Source: Acidobacteria bacterium RIFCSPHIGHO2_01_FULL_67_28 (GTDB lineage: Bacteria; Acidobacteriota; Terriglobia; Acidiferrales; 2-02-FULL-67-57). From it: 14,260 nt of DNA. The position numbers and the translations under genes are program-made. This document shows, piece after piece, positions 6,987 to 14,260 of the stretch (the first letter of the stretch is position 1; the number at the start of each line of letters is the position of its first letter). Location: NCBI GenBank assembly GCA_001766965.1, contig MEKM01000052.1:1-14260 (forward strand). The letters are read 5' to 3'. Below the pieces are notes generated by a model. It worked only from the letters and a program-made list of their open reading frames with translations. It had not been told where the DNA came from and did not search any database.

Positions 6987-8633
6987 CTAGTCGTCGCCGT
7001 GGGCGGAGGCGCCGGCCTGGCCGACGACATCGTCGAGCACGGTCGAAAGCTGGTTGAGCAGGACGTCCGGGGCCTTCTCGGCGCTGCCGAGCTTCCCGTC
7101 GGTCATCCCGGCGAGGAGGCTGCCCGGGTAGGCGTTCTGCCCGAGAACCACCAACTGGTTCTTCTGGCTGGCGGTGATTTCCTCCCACTCGTGGATGTTG
7201 TAGACGCAGCCCGGGTCGCCCGCCTGGATGTCGCCCGTGTAGCTGACGGCGCGGGCGCGGCAGCCGCCGCAGTAGTGGCGGTAGTCGCAGATGCCGCAGT
7301 GGTCGCCGCGGTCGTCGCGGTCGCTCAAGAGGTCAAACAGCGAGTTGTTCCAGATGTCGAGGAAGTGGGACTTGCGCAGGTCGCCCACCTCGTGCGAGGG
7401 GATGTAGACGCAGGGGTTGACCCGGCCGTTCGGCTGGATGGAGCAGTAGCAGCGGCCGGCGCCGCACCCGCCGATGTACTTCGAGAGGACTTTCGTCTGC
7501 TTGCCGCGGCCGGAGCCGGCGTGGCCGGTGGCCATCAGGCCGTCCTCCGAGCCGTAGACGATGCAGGCGCGCCCGAATTGCGGCGCGGTGGACATGATGG
7601 AGATCTCGCCCTCCTGCAGGAAGCGGTTCAGGGTGCGCAGCAGGTTCTCGCGCTGGGCCGGAGTCAGGTCGTACTGGGCGATCTCCTTGCCGCGGCCCAC
7701 GGGGATGAAGTTGAAGTGGACGAAGGTGGTGCAGCCCAGGTCCTTCGCCAGGTTGATCATGTCGTCGGCGGTGTGGACGTTCTGCCGGGTGAAGCAGGTG
7801 GCGATGCCGGCGCGCAGGCCGGGGGTGGTGGCGACGTTGCGGATGCCTTCGGTCGAGCGCTTCCAGGCGCCGCGCAGCCCGCGGAAGCTGTCGTGCTCGT
7901 CGGGGTCGACCGAGTCGAGCGAGACCTCGACGTACTTCACGCCCACTTCCACCAGGCGCTGACAGACTTCCCGGGTGAGCATGGTGCCGTTGGTGGCCAC
8001 GGTGACGTGGATCTTGCGCTTCTTGCAGTGCTCGAGCACCTTCCAGATGTCCTTGCAGACCAGCGGCTCGCCGCCGGCGAAGGCCACGAAGGGCACGTAG
8101 CTGTCGGCCATCTCGTCGAGCACGCGCTGCTTCTCTTCCCAGGTGAGCTCGTCGGCGAGCGGCTTGTGAGTCGCGTCCTGGTAGCAGTGCTTGCAGGTCA
8201 GGTTGCAGGCCTGGGTGATGTTCCAGACCACGATCAGCGGGGCCACGAAGCGCTGCGGCGTGGTGAGCCCGTAGGTGGCGATGGACTTCGCCGTGTTCAC
8301 CAGCGACCGCACCGTCGGCTGGTGGTGGAACACCTTCTCCTTGATGACGTCTTTCGAGACGCCGGCCTTGTTGCGGAAGACTTCAATAAGCTGATGCGGC
8401 AGGCCGTACTTCACCTTCTCCATCACGGAGAGGTCGGGCCGGTCATAGCTCGAGAAGAGCTTCTCCAAGTAGCACTGGCCGTCGGCGCCCTTCTGGGTGA
8501 GCAGGCCGAGGAACTTGCGCATGTAGGGATTGGAGAGGTAGTCCTCGAAGGGGTGCCGGTCGACGCTCAGGGGCTTGGTGACCTTCTCCACCTGCGGCCG
8601 CAGTGCCGTGAGCATCTTCAGTGCTTCCGCCAT
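6987..8633 (-). CDS. Radical SAM/SPASM protein with a long N-terminal domain
   Basis: A 548-residue enzyme. Residues 1-130 are a helical region I do not recognise. The radical SAM domain follows: CNLTCKHC (Cys143, Cys147, Cys150) and GGEP at 187-190. The C-terminal SPASM-type region has Cys390, Cys395, Cys397 and Cys408, then CGICDYRHYCGGC (Cys446, 449, 455, 458) and Cys476, with the RARA..TGD...DP.C pattern seen in AhbD and NirJ. It can therefore hold auxiliary Fe-S clusters, as in enzymes that modify peptides or tetrapyrroles; the substrate is unknown. It ends in a tail GASAHGDD identical to that of the upstream radical SAM protein. The start at ATG 8633 has an excellent AAAGGAG 7 nt upstream. 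It follows the Tes-like gene by 75 nt in the same operon, and two terminators follow it. No precursor-peptide gene is visible nearby. Confidence 0.93.
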   Translation of the reverse strand: MAEALKMLTALRPQVEKVTKPLSVDRHPFEDYLSNPYMRKFLGLLTQKGADGQCYLEKLFSSYDRPDLSVMEKVKYGLPHQLIEVFRNKAGVSKDVIKEKVFHHQPTVRSLVNTAKSIATYGLTTPQRFVAPLIVVWNITQACNLTCKHCYQDATHKPLADELTWEEKQRVLDEMADSYVPFVAFAGGEPLVCKDIWKVLEHCKKRKIHVTVATNGTMLTREVCQRLVEVGVKYVEVSLDSVDPDEHDSFRGLRGAWKRSTEGIRNVATTPGLRAGIATCFTRQNVHTADDMINLAKDLGCTTFVHFNFIPVGRGKEIAQYDLTPAQRENLLRTLNRFLQEGEISIMSTAPQFGRACIVYGSEDGLMATGHAGSGRGKQTKVLSKYIGGCGAGRCYCSIQPNGRVNPCVYIPSHEVGDLRKSHFLDIWNNSLFDLLSDRDDRGDHCGICDYRHYCGGCRARAVSYTGDIQAGDPGCVYNIHEWEEITASQKNQLVVLGQNAYPGSLLAGMTDGKLGSAEKAPDVLLNQLSTVLDDVVGQAGASAHGDD

Positions 8634-8640
8634 GACGTAG

Positions 8641-8647
8641 CTCCTTT
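8641..8647 (-). promoter_or_regulatory. Strong ribosome binding site of the SPASM-type gene
   Basis: AAAGGAG on the minus strand, 7 nt before ATG 8633. It is the best Shine-Dalgarno match in the window and fixes the start codon of the 548-residue protein. Confidence 0.85.
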
Positions 8648-8708
8648 GTCAGTCCGTTTCTACTGCCTGCGCGTAAGATGCTTCGTCGTTGCTACCCGTT
8701 TCCCGCGC

Positions 8709-10790
<2,082 letters not shown>

Positions 10791-10947
10791 ATAGCTATAC
10801 TCCCTTCCTCATAAGTCGGTTGGGTTGGGGTGGGAGTCAGGAGCGGCGCAAGCAATTAGGTAAGATAACCGCGCTGCTAAGAATTATCCTTTTTGCTGCC
10901 GTTTGTTGCGCTCTCCGTGCTCCGTCCCTAACCTCTTTGTCCCGCGC

Positions 10948-10976
10948 ATTTTACCCCAGGTTGTCAAGCCTGCCAA
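10948..10976 (-). promoter_or_regulatory. Sigma70-type promoter of the radical SAM operon
   Basis: On the minus strand, -35 TTGGCA (10976-10971), a spacer of exactly 17 nt and -10 TAAAAT (10953-10948); each hexamer matches the consensus at five of six positions. Transcription would start near 10941, leaving a leader of about 150 nt before ATG 10790. Confidence 0.7.
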
Positions 10977-10997
10977 TAGCTTTTTCACCCGAACAGC

Positions 10998-11030
10998 AAA
11001 AAATGGGGGTTGGATGGGGTGTATTCCCCC
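10998..11030 (-). terminator. Weak intrinsic terminator candidate of the GT-C membrane protein gene
   Basis: On the minus strand GGGGG (11030-11026) can pair with CCCCC (11009-11005), followed by A and six T (11003-10998). The stem is short (5 bp) and the loop long (16 nt), but the position, about 40 nt past the gene's stop and just before the radical SAM promoter, is right for a terminator. Confidence 0.4.
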
Positions 11031-11042
11031 TCGAACGGAACC

Positions 11043-11085
11043 TATGTTCCTGAAGGTAAAGACGATCTAGAACAAAGGAACATAA
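11043..11085. repeat. 8-bp inverted repeat across the 3' end of the GT-C gene
   Basis: TATGTTCC (11043-11050) and GGAACATA (11078-11085) are perfect inverted copies 27 nt apart, spanning the stop codon at 11067-11069. Related GGAAC words recur nearby (GGAACCTATGTTCC at 11037-11050, and a second GGAACAT at 11088-11094). There is no T run, so a terminator role is unlikely; it may be chance or a binding site. Confidence 0.35.
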
Positions 11086-12410
11086 CGGAACATCTTGGAT
11101 GTCGGGTCCCATATCAAGGTCAAGCTGGCAGGTGGCGTGGGCTTCGGTCTATTCTTCCATCGGAAGACCACGGCGTGCGGGTCCACCGTCGTAAAGAACC
11201 GCACCGCTCCCCGTCCCACGATGGCGGGGTAGGGAAAATCGTAAACCACAACCACCCAGGGCCGCTGCGCGCCGGCCATGTTGGCGTCGAGTGCCGCGAT
11301 GAGGTGCTCGGTGGGGGCGGCGCGGTCTAGGTACTGCGCGTCTTTCTTCCAGATGTAGGCAACATTGACCGCCAAGCACACCGCCAGCACGGCGGCCCAC
11401 GCCGACCGCATGCTCCCGCTCCGCGCCCGCTCCCAGACGAAGGCGAACAGCAGACCCACGAGTGCCGCCGTCGCCACCGAAGGGATGTACGTGTGCCGGC
11501 TCGACAGTTGCTTTTCGTAGAGGATGAAGCTGTACGGGCCGATCGTCACGAGCAGCCAGGCGAGGAAAAAGAAGAACGCCCGCAGGCGCAGCGGCGCGAA
11601 CGGCTCTTGCTTCAGCCGGCTGACAATCCACCCGAGCGCGAAGAAGCCGTAGACGAAAAGCAGCAGGCGGTTGAGGCTGCGCAGGTAAACCCCGAAGAAG
11701 TGCGGCGTCAGGCCCGACTGCGTTTCACCAAACGGATACGGCCACGGGCCGGCGTACATCAGCGCCACGTAAGCCGCCGTCGCCAGCCAGAAGGGCGCAT
11801 GCGCCCGCCAGCGCCCCCGCCACGGGCCCCGACCCACGCACCAATCGGCCAGGACCAGGAGCGGAGGAATCACGAGAAACGATTCCTTGGCAAAGACGCT
11901 AAAGACAAACGCCACCAGCGCCAGCGCGTACCAGCCGCGCCGGCCGCTCTGCCGGTAACGCACGAAGGCATACGCCGTCGCGAGCACGCCGAGCGCCAGC
12001 AACAGCTCGTGGCTCGCGCCAATCCAGAAGACCGGCTCCTGGTGGCGCTCGTAGGCGACGAAGAACAGGCCGGCCCCGACCGCCGCCCGCCAGTTCCCTA
12101 CTACGGCGCGCACCAGGTGCACCACCAGGAGGCTGTTCACTACATGCAGGAACAAGTTTGCCCAATAGAAGAGCGATGAGTCAGCGCCGAAGAGGGCAAA
12201 ACAGACGGTGAAGAAGAAGTTCGAAACCAGCCGGCGCCCGCCGAGCGGCATCGCGAAAAGCGCCGTGCAGTGCTCGGCGGCCTTTTCCGCCCCGAGCAGC
12301 AGGGCGTAGTCATCGGCGATGAACGGGTTGTCGAGCGCCGGCCAGTAGGCGAGCACCGCGAGCAGGAACACCCCGAACGCAGTCAGTTGGCGCAGCCGGA
12401 GTTCAGTCAT
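11067..12410 (-). CDS. Polytopic membrane protein, GT-C glycosyltransferase-like
   Basis: A 447-residue integral membrane protein with about nine or ten hydrophobic segments followed by a soluble C-terminal part of about 85 residues. The first helix leads into YWPALDNPFIADDYALL, whose Asp33-Asp34 pair sits where GT-C enzymes (PMT, ArnT, TMTC types) keep acidic catalytic residues in the first external loop. NLFLHVVNSLLVVHLV and SRHTYIPS also resemble that class. Such enzymes move sugars from lipid-phosphate carriers to proteins or glycans outside the membrane. Substrate and exact family are not resolved. ATG 12410 is preferred; a TTG at 12437 would add nine residues. Neither has a clear Shine-Dalgarno sequence. 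It is divergent from the glycosyltransferase/methyltransferase fusion, 86 bp apart, which fits a shared role in surface glycans. Confidence 0.75.
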   Translation of the reverse strand: MTELRLRQLTAFGVFLLAVLAYWPALDNPFIADDYALLLGAEKAAEHCTALFAMPLGGRRLVSNFFFTVCFALFGADSSLFYWANLFLHVVNSLLVVHLVRAVVGNWRAAVGAGLFFVAYERHQEPVFWIGASHELLLALGVLATAYAFVRYRQSGRRGWYALALVAFVFSVFAKESFLVIPPLLVLADWCVGRGPWRGRWRAHAPFWLATAAYVALMYAGPWPYPFGETQSGLTPHFFGVYLRSLNRLLLFVYGFFALGWIVSRLKQEPFAPLRLRAFFFFLAWLLVTIGPYSFILYEKQLSSRHTYIPSVATAALVGLLFAFVWERARSGSMRSAWAAVLAVCLAVNVAYIWKKDAQYLDRAAPTEHLIAALDANMAGAQRPWVVVVYDFPYPAIVGRGAVRFFTTVDPHAVVFRWKNRPKPTPPASLTLIWDPTSKMFRYVPLF

Positions 12411-12430
12411 GGCGGGCCGCCGCGGGCCGA

Positions 12431-12459
12431 TTGTCAACGCCGGGCAAAGCTGCTATTTT
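12431..12459 (+). promoter_or_regulatory. Candidate promoter of the GT2/methyltransferase gene
   Basis: TTGTCA (12431-12436), a 17-nt spacer and TATTTT (12454-12459), in the 86-bp gap between divergent genes. The -35 matches at five of six positions and the -10 at four of six. Transcription would start near 12466, about 30 nt before ATG 12497. The -35 is nearly palindromic (TTGTCAA) but I found no matching -10 for the opposite gene. Confidence 0.45.
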
Positions 12460-12496
12460 GGCGGGAAACCGGCGCTCGCGAAGCCGGTCAGCAGGA

Positions 12497-13987
12497 ATGA
12501 GCCGCAAACGCATCGGCATCTTCGTCATCGCCTACAACGCCGTCTCCCACCTCGCCCGCACCCTGGAGCGCATCCCGCCGGAGGTGATGGAGAAGGCCGA
12601 GGAAATCTTCGTCTTCGACGACTGCTCGAGCGACAACACCTACTACGCCGCCCTCGGCTACAAGCAGCAGAAAGGCTTGCACAAACTGGCGGTCTACCGC
12701 AATGAGAAAAACCTGCGCTACGGGGGCAACCAGAAGCGCGGCTACGAGTACGCGCTCGAGCGCGGCTTCGACATCGTGGTGATGCTGCACGGCGACGGCC
12801 AGTACGCCCCCGAAGTCCTGCCGCAGCTCCTCGAGCCGCTTGAGCGCGGCGAGGCCGACATGGTCTTCGGCTCGCGCATGGCCCCCGGCTGCGACCCGCG
12901 CGCCGGCGGCATGCCGCTCTACAAGTACTTCGGCAACCGCATCCTGACTTTCTTCGAAAACCGTCTCACCGGGCTGCGCCTCTCCGAGTTCCACTCCGGC
13001 TACCGGCTCTATAGCTGCGCGGCGCTCGCGCAGCTTCCCTTCCGGCTGAACTCCGACGAATGGCACTTCGACTCGGAAATCCTCATCCAGTTCCACGAGA
13101 AGGGCCTGCGCATCGCCGAGCGCCCCATCCCCACCTACTACGGCGACGAAATCTGCCGGGTGAACGGCCTGCTCTACGCCTGGAACTGCCTCAAGGAAGC
13201 GCTCAAGTACCGGCTGCACAAGCGCGGCTGGATTTACGTGCGCAAGTACGACCTCGCCCCGCGCGCCTACGCCTTCAAGCCCGAGCCCCACAGCAGCCAC
13301 CAGGTCATTCTGGGGCTGCTGCGCGGGCAGCCCCCGCTGGCCGTGCTCGACGTCGGGGCCGCCAGCGGCTACCTGGCCCAGCCCCTGGCCGAGCAGGGCC
13401 ACCAGGTCGTGGGCATCGAGAACGACGCCGCAGCCGCCGTCGAGGCGCGGCGCCACTGCCGGGAGTTCATCGTCGGCGACCTCGAGCAACTCGACCTGGC
13501 GCCCTACGCCGGCCGTTTCGACCGCATCCTGCTGGCCGACGTCATCGAGCACCTGCGCGACCCCGATGCCGCCCTGCGCAAGCTGGCCGATTGCCTGCGC
13601 CCGGGCGGCCAGGTCATCCTCTGCGTGCCCAACGTGGCCAACATCGTCATGCGGCTGTGGCTGCTCACCGGCCGCTTCACCTACCAGAAGCGCGGCATCC
13701 TCGACCGCACCCACCTGCGCTTTTTTACTTTGGCGAGCGCCCGGGAGCTGGCGCGGGAGGCGGGCCTGCGCGTGGCCGAGGTCCACGCCACCCCCGTGCC
13801 CCTGCCCCAGATCGTTCCCTCCACCATGCAACACTGGCCGCTGCGCCAGCTCTATCACCTGCTCGCCTGGCTGGCGCGCACCTGGAAGACGATGTTCGCC
13901 TACCAGTTCGTCCTGGTGGCGGAAAAAGTCGCCTACCGCGGCGTCCCCGCCCGCCGCGAAGAAGCCGCCCTCCCCTCCTCCCGCTAG
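12497..13987 (+). CDS. Family 2 glycosyltransferase fused to a class I SAM methyltransferase
   Basis: A 496-residue two-domain protein. Residues 1-240 are a GT-A fold family 2 glycosyltransferase: IFVIAYNA at the start, VFDDCSSDNT (Asp41, Asp42), the HGDGQY block (Asp100, the usual DxD region) and FGSR. This subgroup often uses polyprenyl phosphate or a sugar-lipid acceptor. Residues 280-425 are a class I methyltransferase with the SAM-binding VLDVGAASGYLAQ (283-295), acidic Glu308 in GIEND, the FDRILLADVIEHLRDP block and LRPGGQVILCVPN. A C-terminal stretch near 450-475 is hydrophobic and may touch the membrane. The pairing suggests a sugar is transferred and then methylated, but that is inference. 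ATG 12497 gives a start typical of GT2; an upstream in-frame TTG at 12431 would overlap the promoter. The stop codon lies inside the inverted repeat of a small element. Confidence 0.92.
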   Translation: MSRKRIGIFVIAYNAVSHLARTLERIPPEVMEKAEEIFVFDDCSSDNTYYAALGYKQQKGLHKLAVYRNEKNLRYGGNQKRGYEYALERGFDIVVMLHGDGQYAPEVLPQLLEPLERGEADMVFGSRMAPGCDPRAGGMPLYKYFGNRILTFFENRLTGLRLSEFHSGYRLYSCAALAQLPFRLNSDEWHFDSEILIQFHEKGLRIAERPIPTYYGDEICRVNGLLYAWNCLKEALKYRLHKRGWIYVRKYDLAPRAYAFKPEPHSSHQVILGLLRGQPPLAVLDVGAASGYLAQPLAEQGHQVVGIENDAAAAVEARRHCREFIVGDLEQLDLAPYAGRFDRILLADVIEHLRDPDAALRKLADCLRPGGQVILCVPNVANIVMRLWLLTGRFTYQKRGILDRTHLRFFTLASARELAREAGLRVAEVHATPVPLPQIVPSTMQHWPLRQLYHLLAWLARTWKTMFAYQFVLVAEKVAYRGVPARREEAALPSSR

Positions 13988-14092
13988 TGCCGTTCCAACT
14001 TTTTCCGCCTAGCTGCCTGCGTCCGGGCTTCCCGCTGGTAGGCAACCTCGCGCTCGACAGAGATAGACCCGATTAGTTGGAACGGCACTAGC
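13983..14092. mobile_element. 110-bp element with perfect 18-bp terminal inverted repeats (MITE-like)
   Basis: The left end (13983-14000, GCTAGTGCCGTTCCAACT) is repeated exactly in inverted form at 14075-14092. The 74-bp interior has no coding capacity and a small inner TGCCT/AGGCA hairpin. CTAG occurs at both outer ends; being palindromic, it may be part of the repeat or a 4-bp target duplication, as made by IS5-type elements with a YTAR target. The fusion gene's TAG stop is in the left end, and the queG-like gene starts 10 nt past the right end. It could instead be a bidirectional hairpin. Confidence 0.6.
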
Positions 14093-14103
14093 TACCGTAG
14101 AAT
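14077..14103 (+). promoter_or_regulatory. Possible promoter of the queG-like gene, partly inside the inverted repeat
   Basis: TTGGAA (14077-14082) and TAGAAT (14098-14103) lie 15 nt apart, shorter than the best 17. If used, transcription would begin at about 14110, near ATG 14111, giving a leaderless message. The -35 lies in the right end of the 110-bp element. Confidence 0.3.
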
Positions 14104-14260
14104 GACGGCCATGGTCTCCGCCGAGTGGGTCAAGGAGCAGGGCCGCGCCGTGGGGTTCGACCGCGTGGGGGTCGCTCCGGCGACGGAGTTGCCCGAGCTT
14201 GCGCTCTTTCCTGAATGGCTCGAGCGCGGTTACGCCGGCGCGATGGACTACCTACAAAAC
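14102..14260 (+). CDS. queG: Epoxyqueuosine reductase QueG, N-terminal fragment
   Basis: Only the first 53 residues are in the window. They match the start of QueG, the cobalamin- and [4Fe-4S]-dependent enzyme that reduces epoxyqueuosine to queuosine in tRNA: the block GFDRVGVAPA, then FPEWLERGYAGAMDYL, which corresponds to the family's AWL..QYHGEMDWM region. Cluster-binding cysteines and the cobalamin site lie beyond the edge. Two in-frame starts exist, ATG 14102 and ATG 14111; neither has a Shine-Dalgarno sequence, and 14111 would fit a leaderless message. The call rests on a short fragment, but the pattern is distinctive. Confidence 0.8.
   Translation, partial: MTAMVSAEWVKEQGRAVGFDRVGVAPATELPELALFPEWLERGYAGAMDYLQN

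Noticed and set aside
10962..10967. Perfect TTGACA as the -35 of the radical SAM promoter
   Set aside because: The sequence 17 nt downstream is CGGGAC, which is not a -10. The overlapping TTGGCA-17-TAAAAT pair fits better.
10791..11066. Small precursor-peptide gene for the SPASM enzyme (RiPP system)
   Set aside because: The frames open around the operon lack a ribosome binding site and leader/core features, and the 75-nt gap between the two genes holds no plausible peptide.

Overview
The window is about 14 kb of GC-rich chromosomal DNA carrying nine genes: seven complete and one cut at each edge. Most run on the minus strand. Gene content (MoaA, quinolinate synthase, DUF2203, a DUF255 thioredoxin-fold protein and an archaeal-type MJ0619/Tes-like radical SAM enzyme in a bacterial setting), small intergenic repeats and sigma70-like promoters suggest a free-living bacterium. 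Acidobacteriota is my best guess, but that is inference, not proof.

Region 1 (1-6130, minus strand) reads as one operon in the order moaA, nadA, DUF2203, DUF255/YyaL-like protein, membrane metallophosphoesterase (cut by the window edge). Gaps are mostly 4-54 nt. A candidate promoter at 6099-6127 would give moaA a leader of about 240 nt. The leader ends in a 13-bp hairpin plus six U just before the moaA start, which looks like an attenuator. MoaA and NadA are both [4Fe-4S] enzymes, for molybdenum cofactor and NAD synthesis.

Region 2 (6130-6870) holds a YjbQ/UPF0047 gene with its own promoter, two copies of a short GC-rich dispersed repeat, and two facing arrays of 7-bp repeats.

Region 3 (6880-10980, minus strand) is the most interesting part. 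It is a two-gene radical SAM operon with a good promoter, strong ribosome binding sites and two tandem intrinsic terminators. The first gene encodes a 693-aa protein that closely resembles the MJ0619/Tes/GrsA class, which includes enzymes that join or cyclise lipid tails in archaea. The second encodes a 548-aa radical SAM/SPASM protein with NirJ/AhbD-like cysteine spacing. Both proteins end in the same eight residues (GASAHGDD), kept despite synonymous codon changes. This suggests a two-enzyme pathway, perhaps for membrane-spanning or otherwise modified lipids.

Region 4 (10980-14260) carries a minus-strand polytopic membrane protein of GT-C type. Divergent from it is a plus-strand fusion of a family 2 glycosyltransferase with a methyltransferase, both likely for cell-surface glycans. 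A 110-bp element with perfect 18-bp inverted ends follows, overlapping the fusion gene's stop codon. The window ends in the start of a queG-like gene.
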